The notes under the pieces were generated by a model, which did not search any database, was not told the DNA's origin, and saw only the letters and a list, made by a program, of their open reading frames with translations. Of a stretch of DNA of 64,000 bases, positions 1-11,383 are shown piece by piece. Each line of letters starts with the position of its first letter. Position 1 is the first letter of the stretch. Both the position numbers and the translations under genes were made by a program. The DNA is taken from assembly GCA_009617715.1 (NCBI GenBank), contig VTFK01000155.1, positions 372,001-436,000 on the forward strand. The letters are read 5' to 3'. The stretch comes from Plectrocnemia conspersa. Taxonomy: Eukaryota; Arthropoda; Insecta; Trichoptera; Polycentropodidae.

Positions 1-48
1 ATATAATAATGCCAATGGAAAAAAACATGTATGTATATTCTCAAAAAT

Positions 49-82
49 ATATATATATATATACATCTATATATATATATAT
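49..82. repeat. (AT)n microsatellite, interrupted
   Basis: Two runs of alternating AT separated by a short CATC interruption. Simple low-complexity sequence; no function inferred. Confidence 0.8.
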
Positions 83-471
83 AACCTAATTAATAACTGT
101 TAGATTTTTCGGAAAAGAAAAGTACATAAGTTCGAAAATTGTAGATAGGTAATGATTAGTTATTAAGTTAATGAAATAATACTGCCAAATAAAACTATCG
201 TTGCTCGTTTTAATTTTTATTATTTATATCCAGTCTTGATCATGATATAGTCAAATTATTCAATAGGTGAATAATAAAACACTGCTGTAATTTATATTAA
301 ATTGACTTTTAAATTGAACAATTGTTTGAAGTTCATAAGAAATATTTAGTCAAAACACTTATTTGTTTTGTTGCATATATGACGTCTAGGAACAATATCA
401 GGCATTTAAAAGAGTAAAATACAAAGCTTATATACTAGTATGCTCATCAAATATTTTTATTTTGGGTATTA

Positions 472-1020
472 TAGGTTGTCCTAATAAGAGCGCAATTTTT
501 AATTTGTTTCATTAAGGAATTATTTTTTTTTATGAAATAGAATATCTATAAAACGGCTCCGCCTTCTTTTCCATGGATTACATTGTATATCTCAGCTTTA
601 AGATAATGAATTGCTTGAGAATAATTTGTATAAACCTGAGGTTTAAAAAAGCAATCCTGCTGGAACCACATGTCTTTCAAGCCCATATCTTCCACTTAAG
701 GCTTCAAGTAATCCATTTTCATATTGCTATAGTTAAGTCACTAACAATTATTGAATTTTTTTAAATTTCGTTATTACACCCTTTGTATAAAATGCGATAT
801 TTCTCGAGTTTTTAAATTGATTTTATATTTCTGCATCTGTAAATTAGTCGAAATTAATTCATTAAACGCCAATATATGCCACTCAATTAAAAATGTCGCC
901 ATTTTATATTGATACATCAAATGGGTCTGGTTTTAAATTGTTCCTTTTATTAAATTTAATATATATCCGTTCTATTTTGTTAAAACTAAAAAACAATCGC
1001 GATAACAACCAGTGGTGTCA
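472..1020 (-). mobile_element. Internally deleted mariner-family DNA transposon remnant
   Basis: Read on the minus strand, about 750 to 565 encodes DMWFQQD, then a gap, then a segment of the type VYTNYSQAIHYLKAEI. These match the second-aspartate block (MWFQQDGAT) and the C-terminal region (VYxNxPQTIxxLKxEI) of mariner/DDE_3 transposases. The third catalytic residue block is missing and stops follow, so the copy is dead. The element's 5' side (plus coordinates 986-1020, read in reverse) matches the start of another remnant at 38946-38980 at about 30 of 35 positions. The 3' side near 480 reads GGTTGTCCTAATAAGAGCGC, which resembles a terminal inverted repeat. Element limits are approximate. Confidence 0.6.
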
Positions 1021-4000
1021 AGAAATCGGTCAAACTCCATAAATCAATAGCTGATCATGAGACAAAATTCTGCATATATAGCTAAGAAATTTTGTCATAT
1101 ATTGATTCTATACGTCATATACATACATACTATATTATTATAAATTATAACTTCTTATATATCTCATTTTAAATTATTTAATGAATATATCTAATCAAGA
1201 GAATTTTAATATACAGCTAAGATTTTTTTAATAATGAGTTTTTTATAATATGTTACATATCAATAGTTAATCTGCAAATTATTATTGATTTTTATAGAGA
1301 ATTTTATATAGAAGTTTTGATTTTTAAAATGTACTGAATAGTCATTGTTTTTAATGTTATAAATTTTGAATAATATATTACTAAACTTAGTCACAATAGT
1401 TACCAAGGTAAAAATATTGCTTACTTTACTATTTTTAATAAATTGCTCCCTGAATTTTTTGAATAGATTAAAGAATCACATATGTACAATTTTAAGTTCA
1501 TATGCATCACCTCATTTATGATACAGTTTCCTTGGATAATTTCTATAAAAAATTATCTATTTATTAAAATGATGTCATAACTTGGATATGTTTAAGTAAA
1601 TATGATTATTATATAACTTGTTTTTATATTTTAAATGTTTATTTATAGTTTAATTACTTAATAACTATAGAGTTATAGTAAATTCATAATATGAAGCATA
1701 ACCAAATATTTACAATTCACTCTTGAACAATATCAATAAATTGTATATATATATACATATATACAATTGATTTACTCTCAAAAAAGAATGTCTCTTTTAT
1801 GTAAAATACAAAAGTTTATCATATATTATATATTGTATAAATTATTTGATAATACATTATGTATTAATAAAAAAAATACTCGTCGAATCTATAATTTCAA
1901 TTTTATCAAAATTGAAGAGAAGATAGCTTTAAAAAAATAATTATGAATTAACAATTACTTATATGAACATAATATATTATACGTATATATATAAATTTAT
2001 AACTATGTCAAAGACATAAACTTTTGTAACATAAACACGAATGTCTCGCACTGTGAACGTTATTAACAAAGTGACATTCCAGCCGTTTTATTAATGTATT
2101 ATATATGTATTTACGATGATTGTTTATATATATTTATTACATAATTTGAAGTGACTTTATGTGTTTTACACATTCGAAAGCATAAAATGTGCATTAAAAT
2201 CAAAAGGTGTAACCGTGTACAAATACCAAAAAACTTGTGTATCTTCAATGCTACAATGTTCCTAGTGAAACACATAAGAGTGACCCAAATTATAACTCGT
2301 ACTCCGCTCGTGTTATATACGTGATGTTAAGTTATTTTGTACATACATATTCTATAGTGAAAAGACTACGAATTATAAGTTATTATTAGAAGATTATGTT
2401 GTACGATCAAATTATATATAACGACTATGCATTTTCATGTATGATTTATTAAAATTACATATATTACGATCATCGCAGAAAATATTATTATCATAAGTGT
2501 AAATATTGATTATGATTATGAAATAAACGGATGCTAATAATATCTTGTTTTATTATGTATGTCCTCAGGTAGTGATATAAATAAAAATTCGAAAAATGTA
2601 TAATAACATTTATTATTATATTTCCTAATAATTTGCTAATTTTAAAATTACGTTTCATCACGACAATTAGGTGTACTAAAAATGACCAGAAATACAAATC
2701 AACGTTACATAAATGATTTTTCAAATCTTTAAGATGTATCGAAAAATTTTATGATGTTAAAAATATGTATTTTTTATATTAGTTACAATAAGTATATAAA
2801 TAGTTTATCTCTTTCTAATTATAATAAACACAATGATATTCACCATAGACTCATACAGCACAAAACATTAAAAAAATCAAATATTTCTGGCCACTTTTTA
2901 CATACATACGCTTACACAATATCGACATAAATCAAAGATACAAAACAAAAACACTCATAATGACATATACTATGTTAAATATAATAAATACAAGAATCGA
3001 TCATTTAATTCATGTTATACACAAAAATCATAAACTCAAATGAACAACGCCCATATACATTTTTTTTTTGGTATTATATTAACATATTTTAATATCACAA
3101 TAGGTTAGAGTAATAGATTCCCGTTTTAACATTGAATTGTATACATAATAAGGAATATTAATTGGAATGATCTTTATTTTTTTACACAAACGTAAAAATC
3201 TACAACTCAAATAAATAACTTATTGAAACGCGTATACAACTCTTAATTTATGTAATAATGCTCACGCAGCTTTGTGTTGTAAATTAAGTGTTATCCGTGC
3301 GTTCTTTATATTATAGAACATAGAACATACAATAAATGTGAAAATATATAAATGCACATAAGTAATTAAACTAAATATCCGTTTGTGAAGGCAGTGTGTG
3401 AAGCGAACTGCATCAAATGCCTCGTCAATATCCGATTAGGTTCTATTGTTACACATTATAATATAATAATATACTCGTATCGAATTTTGAGAGAGCAATA
3501 ACTATTCACATAAATAAATAATCACAATGAAATCTCATTGTATTCGATTTCATATTTTAATACATAATTATGTACCTATATATACACATATTAAATATAT
3601 ATAATAATATTAAAAAAAAAAACACTCCAAAATCAACGTTAAGAAAACTTAATAATTATAACATGACTGAAAAAATTAACAAGCAACTAACACTGTTAAG
3701 ATACGATATAGACTTATTATTCCTACAAGGGTGAAAAACGTTTCAAAACTACCGATTGACAAGTATTTTTCAACACTAATCACAAAAACTAATCGAAAAC
3801 ATCATATTTTAAATCACTATGCTATACACACAAAGCAAAATTCAAAAGGTATTGTAAAAAATGTTAAATGCAATATATTTATATATCAGATATGTCTTTG
3901 AGGGGATTGATATACGTATACAATAATCATAGAAACGATTTCCATCAATAAATTAATATAATACGAAAGAATACCCAAAAGTTTTCAAAGTAATCTCGTG

Positions 4001-4353
4001 CCACCAAAAATAATAAATACAATAATGTATTAAACGGAAGTTTTTCTGTAAAGCGAAAAAGCAAATGATATTTATTTTAAATCTCTAACAGTAACAATAA
4101 CATACAAATAACATATATCCGTAGAGTAAAGAACATATATCAATGAATTTAACTAAATTCAAAAGGCAAACTAAACATATAATGTGTAATTTCCCATAAT
4201 CCCACTACTCAATAGCCTTATTTTGACAGAAGGTAATAAGAAAATTTTTAATATTGCTATGAGTAAAATTCACGAATGACGACTTTAAATACAACAAACC
4301 TTTAATAAGCAGAACTGAAAAAAGGGTATATAAGTTCATTAGTTGTACTTGAA

Positions 4354-5479
4354 TATCAGGATGTCCCATAAGGCTTTGCGTTTTTTTTACATTTACAAAA
4401 ATGTTTACTTTTTATAAATCAACGATAATTTTTTTTTTCAATGTTTTCAACCCTAAATTAACAATGGCAGTGAAGATAAAATAATCCAGTTACTATGTTA
4501 TACTTAATGTTTTTAACTTGGTCATAATGCTACAATATCAGTTAAAAACATCTGTAATGCAACGGTCAGGGATACCATTAAATTTATAAAGTGGCAAATG
4601 TGGTTCTAAAAATTGGGGTCCAAGAATTTTGACATTGAATATCTCCATAGGGGTTGTTAATGAGGATATTAGGGCTGCCATCAAAGCAGGTCCGAGATTA
4701 ACGATACAGAAGCAAGTACAAAAGCTCAATGTGTCACCTACATAAGTTCAGACATTTTAAAAATTAGAAAAGGTGTTAATTTGCAGAATAACGGTATTTC
4801 ACAAATTGTCAGGAAAACCTCGCGCAGTGAATAATGATTCTAGATTAGGAAGATTTATTTATGAGTCGAATTGTTACTGAAGATGAGAAGTGGATTCTTT
4901 ACTTTAACACACAACATAAAAAAGACAGTGTTTGGACGCCAATCAACTCTGAGAACACGATCACACCCCAATAAGATAACGTTATGCATTTGGTGGGATA
5001 TGAAGGGCATAATTCATTATGAGTTATTGGATTATAGGCAGACAATTACGACAGACACATGTTGTGCTCAGTTAATTCGTTTAAAAACAAGTCAGACCAT
5101 AAAAAGACCTTCCTTTATAAATTAAAGAAGGGTAATTTTACACAAAGACAGCGCTCGCACTCTTGTATCCAAGAAAAGGATAAAAAAAATTATGTATTTT
5201 CTTGGGAATTCCTTTCTAATCCACCGTATTGTTCAGACATTGCTCCAAACGACTATCGTCTATTAGATCACTGCAACGTTTTTTAGGTGGAAAAAAAACG
5301 ACAAACTTCCAAAAATATATTATTTTTTGAATCAGATATAAAAAATTGATTAACCTGTAGAGAATAATTGTCGAAAAAGATGGAGAATATATAATTTGGT
5401 AAAAGTATTAGACTTTTTAATTTTTAACTTATTTAACCCGCACCTTTAAAAACACAAAGACTTATGGAACAACCTGATA
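4354..5479 (+). mobile_element. Decayed near full-length mariner transposon
   Basis: The element is bounded by inverted repeats: TATCAGGATGTCCCATAAGG on the left and its imperfect reverse complement ending CAACCTGATA on the right, next to TA dinucleotides as expected for mariner. The plus strand carries transposase blocks in the right order: VNEDIRAAIKAGPRLT (N-terminal helix-turn-helix region), TEDEKWILYFN (first-Asp block, usually TGDEKWI), IWWDMKGIIHYELL, and NPPYCSDIAPNDY (third-Asp block, usually PPYSPDLAPSDY). Stops and frameshifts between blocks show it is inactive. The length of about 1.13 kb is somewhat under the usual 1.28 kb, consistent with deletions. Confidence 0.85.
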
Positions 5480-5520
5480 TATAATGAAAATGTGTGTAAG
5501 AATAGCCTGTCCTACCTTTT

Positions 5521-5880
5521 GAATTATTTATTGTAAATCTTCTGTTGAAACAAGACAGACGTTAGCCCCATGCATTACAACTGGGTAAACACAATCAACA
5601 ACTATTAAGTAGTGAGAAACGAATCTGAAATCAGTCTGTAAATTATGATATATACGTTTTTAACTAGCACTACAGCTTCTTAAAATCAATAGATGCACGA
5701 CCTAGCTCGATTTTATTTGATTTATTCATCTGTGAGATCAGGAAAACCTATGAATACCTTTCAATCAGAATTATAATTATATAATAATCACTAATTCCGA
5801 TCTCCCCGACGCAAGAAAAGATGAAAGACACTAAGGTTCATATGTGATTCAAACTAAGGTTTTCAGATATTAGTCTGATC
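5521..5880 (-). repeat. SINE-like dispersed repeat, inverted, with LINE-type 3' tail
   Basis: Read on the minus strand, the element ends near 5521 with a tail containing GTTGTAATGCATGGGGCTAA and then an AATAAATAA-like terminus. The same tail occurs at 17486-17552 (minus) and 45984-46045 (plus). The upstream body (5640-5880) recurs at 17600-17850 and in part at 31105-31240 and 59895-60260, sharing words such as CACTAATTCCGATCTCC and GAGATCAGGAAAA. I see no clear tRNA boxes in this copy. Limits are approximate. Confidence 0.55.
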
Positions 5881-6648
5881 TATCATGTTATGCGAAACAT
5901 ATCTGAACTTGCTCCTTGTGATATATATTCTCATATATAAAACTGAAACTTAAAGGAATGCCTTGCTTACATTGAAATTTGCTTTTTGAGTAACAGAGGC
6001 GCTGGGATAGTTGTATTAAATCAATGGAGAATGTTTTTAAGAAGAATAAAGCTTTATATCTGGAAATACACATTAAATATTTTTTAAAATGTTTTGATTC
6101 TTTTGGGTACCTTTTTGTATATAAATATGTATATTCTCTACAAATATTTTAATAGAACCAAGTAATATTGGGATAATATAAAAAAAATCAATTGATTCGT
6201 AATGGTGTTTTATATTAAAAAAATCCAGTGACAAAGGCAAATTAAATCATTGTATCAACATCCGTTAATAAAAACTTTACATCTTTTCTATATTCATCCC
6301 GATATAAATTTGCAAATATAAACTGATGCATGCAAAGATCACTTATTGAAAAAGACAATAAAAATAAGTTTCTGGTATAAAAATGTAAATTTATGTATCA
6401 TAATTTAAAGCCAGAAAAATCTCAATGTACCGTTGAAACGATAAAGAGACTCATTCTACCAATAGTACACAGTGACTGGAGTACGAACTCCCCAAACCGA
6501 ACAACATAGGGAACTCGATGGAGACCGTATCGACAGTGGAAGAAATCAATGGACAAAAGTGCTTCTTCTTCCCGTGCCATCCGCGGTTTACCTCCCATTT
6601 CCAATGTTGCTTCTCGCCCATCTCGAACAGTGTTAGTATATCAAAGCG

Positions 6649-7979
6649 TCATAAGTCAGGAAACCGGAAAGGGTCCTCCTCGTAGTCTGCCGGTATTTGA
6701 AACATCTCTTGAGGTATATTATCGCGGAACTCGAACTCTTGAAACGTAATCTTCGCAGTGACCGTAGGCAAGATCGGTATATCGATCTTGACCGAAAACC
6801 GCTGGGCAATTTCAAAGCTACAAACTCCCTCAATTTAGAAAAATGCTTGAAAGGCGCAATGACTTCCAAGACGTTTAGCAGCATATCGACGCTCAGTGGG
6901 AAATCGTTACTCATAGCGACAGTTGCACGGAAGTTTTTAGTCGATTCTTTATATACCAATTCTCTACCTAAACCGATATATCTACCCGGTGAAGCGGAGA
7001 TATAATCTTTCCAGGTGGTTCCGCAATCGGGAGGTGGATTGAGAGAGCTTCGTCTCACTGGCTCGCCGTTAGCGTCTAAACCTTGCGTGTTCCCTTTAGT
7101 CAAACTTTCCATTAAAGCTTTATTTTTTTGCAAATCATCAGTGGATAAATGCTCTCTACGCTTCCTAGACTCCAACACAAGACCGTTAATGCAATAAATC
7201 TCACTCTGAAACTGACCAGCCACAGTTTCCTTTCGATCTTCTCTGAAAAACCATCCCGATTGAGCGCGTGTAAAATTAATACTCTTCGTCGACATCTGCG
7301 CGGCTAGTATATCGCTAGACATTAAGATATCAACTTCGTCCTCAATCTCCATCTCTGTTTCTTCATATCTTACTCTTTGATAAACTTGAAATTTGTTATC
7401 GAGCACCGTCAACGATTTACCGGGCGTTTCGTCGCCTTTGAAAATAAACGATATGTCACCCCTCTCCCATTTCATATCGGAAAAATCCACAAGCGTCGTG
7501 TCTAAGCGTATACTAGAACCAGATTTATATATTTTACAAATATCCGACGGCAAAATGCGAGATACGAGAGGAACCCAAGATTGAAAATCCCACTTTAGCT
7601 CCATGTAAAAATCTTGTATCTGTTTTAAAGCTTGTACTAGGTTAGGTCGCCTCTCTTCCATTTGTTCCCGGGCCTGCAACTTCAGCTTCCTGACGAGAGA
7701 CGATATCGTTTGACGGTCGCCATAGCTGATCGCTTCCGCCAGCGGAGACCAGCCGAGTAAGTTCTTAATTTTTACCGGTGCTCCGTGTGCTAATAATATT
7801 TGAGCGCATTCCTTTCTTCCCAACATTACGGCCAGATGGAGAGCTGTATTTCCATGTTTATCTTTCAATGAAATATCATTTTTTCTAACCAATGCCGACA
7901 ACTGTTTTACGTCACCTCTGAACACACATTCGTGCAGAGGATGTTTATCATCATCATCTCCGTTATTCGACTCCGCCAT
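6649..7979 (-). CDS. ANKRD13C: Ankyrin repeat domain-containing protein 13C homologue, single exon with one frameshift
   Basis: This encodes a 443-residue protein (after allowing one frameshift) of the ANKRD13 family. Family knowledge: ANKRD13C is an ER-associated chaperone for G-protein-coupled receptors. Seen: start MAESNNGDDDDK, ankyrin repeats at about residues 13-105 (GNTALHLAVMLGRKECAQIL), then the GPCR-chaperone domain with blocks DFQSWVPLVSRILPSDICKI, EVDILMSSDI, GLVLESRKRREHLS and VIAPFKHFSKLREFVALKLP. It lacks the C-terminal UIM extension of ANKRD13A/B/D, which fits the C type. Near plus position 6795 one base is missing: the frame after GF shifts, and the homologous ending VKIDIPILP to EDPFRFPDL is read in the other frame, with its stop at 6649-6651. 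Without the correction an unrelated basic tail follows to 6633. The gene has no introns, unusual for this family. It lies head to head with the plus-strand gene at 8654. Confidence 0.88.
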
Positions 7980-8395
7980 TATGTTTTAAACGTGAATAAT
8001 TATATAATCGTCAATGTTTTTAACCAGAACATCATCCATCATTACCACTAAAACAAAAAACATTCAAAATTAACAACTAAAATAATACATATGAAATAAA
8101 TGATTGAAATGAAAGCATAACCAAACAATCTATTTTTAGAATCAACTAATCAATGAAATGTATACAATGACAGACATCCATTATTAGCATTAAATCTGCA
8201 TTTATAAAGTTTTACTTGAAAATACACTGACATTTAAAAGATTAACACAAAAATATCACGAATTTCATTTAGAAACTTTGTAATATGTTTCAAGTAAAAC
8301 AATGTAATACCATTCGACACTTGTGTTTTATCACACACTTCTTATATAAACGAATACAACAAGGTATGGATTAAGTTAATGTGGTAAAATTTTGG

Positions 8396-8635
8396 CTAAT
8401 AAACGATTATGCAGATATTGGTACCCAAAACTAATAACAGAATTGAAATATCAAACGTCATCGGTAATATTGCACGACGATAAAAACACGGATACTCACA
8501 TTCTCTGTCGTCTAAGCATTTAGACGATTTACTCATATCTTTGCAGCAATCGTCGAAAGCCGTACTGCTAATTTTGTATATAAATACGACCATAGTGAAA
8601 CTGCCATATTGGTTATGTATATTTGGCCATAACAA
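8396..8635 (-). CDS. Possible small cysteine-rich ORF in the shared promoter region
   Basis: A 79-residue open frame containing a cysteine-rich middle (FDDCCKDMSKSSKCLDDREC) and a hydrophobic C-terminal stretch (ISILLLVLGTNICIIVY). Inside it a good splice donor (AAT|GTGAGT, minus strand, near 8503) could end a short first exon that starts at the internal ATG near 8593. It sits entirely between the divergent starts of ANKRD13C (7979) and the plus-strand gene (8654), so it may be only promoter or untranslated sequence. I do not recognise it. Confidence 0.22.
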   Translation of the reverse strand: MLWPNIHNQYGSFTMVVFIYKISSTAFDDCCKDMSKSSKCLDDRECEYPCFYRRAILPMTFDISILLLVLGTNICIIVY

Positions 8636-8653
8636 CTCTTTTATTTTACTGCA

Positions 8654-9282
8654 ATGTCAGAATTTTATTCGTAAGTAAAAAATCTTATATTATATTTTTA
8701 TGCATTATATATTTAAATAATATAACCAATACTCTGGCAATAATATAAACATAGATATATTATTAATTGGGTTAATAATCAATGTTTATTAAAAAATATA
8801 ATAAGCCATTTGCTTAACTTAAATAAAATATAGATATTTGCGTTTTTCTCATTATTTTGCTCATGCCTATTTATTTTTAAATATAGATTTTGTTATGGGT
8901 AAAACTTAGCGGTCCTCTGGTAGCACTAGCGAAACGGATTACTTAACTGTCAACCCTCGGCGCGGTCGCGGTAAAAATATATTTGATTACTATAAAATAT
9001 TTTCTGAGCCTGGCGCCAATATTCCTAACAAGTACCATAAAAAATGTTCTTCTAATTTATTTGGAACCAATCCGAGCGGAAAACTCCCACCCAGTTTTAT
9101 ACCGTTGGCTTCCATAATGTACGAACGTTTTTTTCTCAAGCTATTAGTAAGATGAAAAAAGAGATTAAAACCAATTATGTGTATTTATGCTGATATTTCA
9201 GCCCGATAAGACAGCCTTCCAGCAAATTTTAAGGTCGTACGTCAAGAAGAAAAACCGCCAATTTCTCCTCAAGGGAAATTAA
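8654..9282 (+). CDS. Unrecognised three-exon gene for a 106-residue basic protein
   Basis: Exons 8654-8670, 8924-9146 and 9202-9282 join in frame (phases 2 and 0) into a complete reading frame. Exon 1 is ATG TCA GAA TTT TAT TC followed by a near-perfect donor GTAAGT. Exon 2 follows an acceptor CTCTGGTAG and ends at GTAAGA. Exon 3 follows TGATATTTCAG after a 55 bp intron, of minimal insect size. The protein begins MSEFYSTSETDYLTV, continues NPRRGRGKNIFDYYKIFSE, has a proline/glycine-rich middle (FGTNPSGKLPPSFIPLASI), then MYERFFLKLLPDKTAFQQIL, and ends in the basic tail RSYVKKKNRQFLLKGN. There is no signal peptide or membrane segment, and two prolines bracket the central hydrophobic helix. A poly(A) signal AATAAA lies at 9294-9299, just after the stop. 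The start is about 675 bp from the divergent ANKRD13C start. I do not recognise the family. The first splice acceptor is the weakest element. Confidence 0.6.
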
Positions 9283-11122
9283 AAATAGCTGAAAATAAAT
9301 ATCAACATTTTTAATTGCGAATATAATTCCAATACTACTAATAATAATAATAAGTAATAAATGCTTTATTTAATATAACCATTCCCTTACCTTTTTTATT
9401 TTTTAAATTTTATTTAATTCTAGAATAATTTTGTTTTAAATGTTTTATTCATTCTAATTTAATCCTGTTCTTGGCGATCAAGTGAATTTTGCGTGTATTT
9501 GTTCTTGTGCGCTGATTTTTGAGGAAAAAATAAAGTGCTTATGTAACGTACTTTAAATAACTATTATATGTATCTCTATTGGTTTAACAAAACCCATTAT
9601 TAAAAATAAAATGTACGACAATATTTATCCAAATTGATATTTTAAGAAATACGCGAGTGTTGGCCTTTTAAAGCAATGTTATGGCCAAGAACGTCAATCA
9701 GACGAAGCAACGCACCAAGCGGGAACGCGAGCTATTATGAATTTTGATCTATGATAAATTTAATTAGTTCAGTAAAAATGCAGAATGAATTCAATATTAT
9801 AAATTATATGTATAATAGAATTTAAAATATGCGTTGTTGCATTCATTTTCAGTTCTAATTCAGTCGTATAAATCTTTACATACGGAAAAATGTCATTAAC
9901 GATGTTTATTTTTTTAATAACTTAAATTACAATAATTTTTCGAATAACTTAAATTAGAGCATTTTATTTTAACTTGACAATAAATATTTATATTATTGAT
10001 TTCCATAGAAAAGTACGCAAAATAGTTTTTTCGTTTATTTAATATCAAAAGTACGACAATCTATGCGGTTACGCTTTCCATTATAAGTATTTTATAAAAC
10101 TCGGTCATTAATCACCCGTTACTCATAAGCTCTACATTTTTTCCTTAGTTTTTAAAGGACGTGCGTAAATTGCGATCCTTGCTCTTTGTGATTACTGATT
10201 AATAAGAAAGCAACGCAAAAAAATAATAACAATAATACAACGACACAAACGATTTGTTGTAATTCTTTGTTGTTCTAGTTCGGCGGAACTTTTTTTAATC
10301 CTATTGCAAAACTTGTTGCATATCATAATTTTCGGCAAATCGATTGGCTTCTGTTTAACAAATATCCGAAAGCGCAAAAGTTCAATGTTTTGTAACAAAT
10401 TTCGTTTGAAATACACTTTAGGTTTGGTGCTAATGGCAATGGCCTCGATAAAGTAAAATGAAACAACGAAAAATAAAATATTTCACTGATATCCATAGTG
10501 AATGTTTACTTTACGAAATGTTTAACAAAATCTATTTAAAGCCTTAATATTGAATATAAAGTTACATTTATAAACTGTTTAAATATTAAATTTGGTAACA
10601 TCCTATTTATGTTAGAATAATTTGTAAATAGGATGTATGATGCTCACCTCTACTATTCCATTTAACCACTAATATAAAAGTAAAATATTATTTATTTGTG
10701 TAAAGTGGTATCGTTATTTGGATGAGTCTACAAATATTCAGTCTCCTAAGTGTTTTTTCCTTGAATGATATTACACTAACAAATATAAACTATATTATTC
10801 ATCGAATTAAATATAATTTTATATAGCATATAATAGCTCTATATAATTATAATAGTAATAATAAACAAAGATATTATCTATTAGACTTATTAGGGAAATA
10901 TTTAATAGCTCTTAATTATTTTACGTAATTTTACATATATTAAAAATAAAATAAAAATTTGCATATATATTAATAATAATCATTTGATTTATTTTTTATG
11001 TGTGTATATTATATATAAATAAAGTGTTATGCAAATATTATTGGATACAGAAATATTCTGTTTGAATAAATTTAATTTAGGATTAATACAGTTGCAAGTC
11101 ATCGTACTTTATTACATCAAAA

Positions 11123-11383
11123 ATGTATAATACAAATGCATTTTTGTGCAATTTTTTTAAGGAAAACGAGATCGAAAGTCGACGTTCATCGCCGAAAAGT
11201 TCATCGTCCTATAATTGAGCCGATGATGATTACGGTCGCAATGCAAATTCGGGTGTTTTGGTTTTGAAACCTTGCGATGGGTTAATGATATGGTCTCTCA
11301 AAGAGTTCAAATACCTGCACAAGGCAAAAAGTAAACCTAAAACGTCGGTCGTTCACGTCCGAAACAAACTAACGAATGCTTGA
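11123..11383 (+). pseudogene. Coding-like stretch with a single internal TGA
   Basis: From the ATG at 11123 one frame runs 86 codons to a TGA at 11381 with just one internal TGA, at 11216. The downstream half has balanced composition (YGRNANSGVLVLKPCDGLMI, then WSLKEFKYLHKAKSKPKTSV) and many C/G third positions in an otherwise AT-rich region. The opposite strand also has a strong acceptor (TTTTTGCCTTGTGCAG) before a 27-codon open frame, so strand is uncertain. Possible readings are a decayed gene or transposon fragment, or a true exon starting after the internal stop. I do not recognise the protein. Confidence 0.3.

Larger units (their letters stand above)
1..4353. other. AT-rich intergenic DNA with one transposon relic
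   Basis: No gene is supported here. Open frames are short and use AT-rich codons no differently from their surroundings. The stretch holds an (AT)n tract at 49-82 and a mariner-family relic at about 472-1020, listed separately. Around 1980-3600 there are many ATATAT and TACATA words but no defined repeat unit. I see no splice-bounded coding island comparable to those near 8.9 or 48 kb. Confidence 0.6.

Noticed and set aside
9655..9745. 19-codon ATG frame MAKNVNQTKQRTKRERELL
   Set aside because: Very short, and the opposite strand is open just as long; no splice context could be established.
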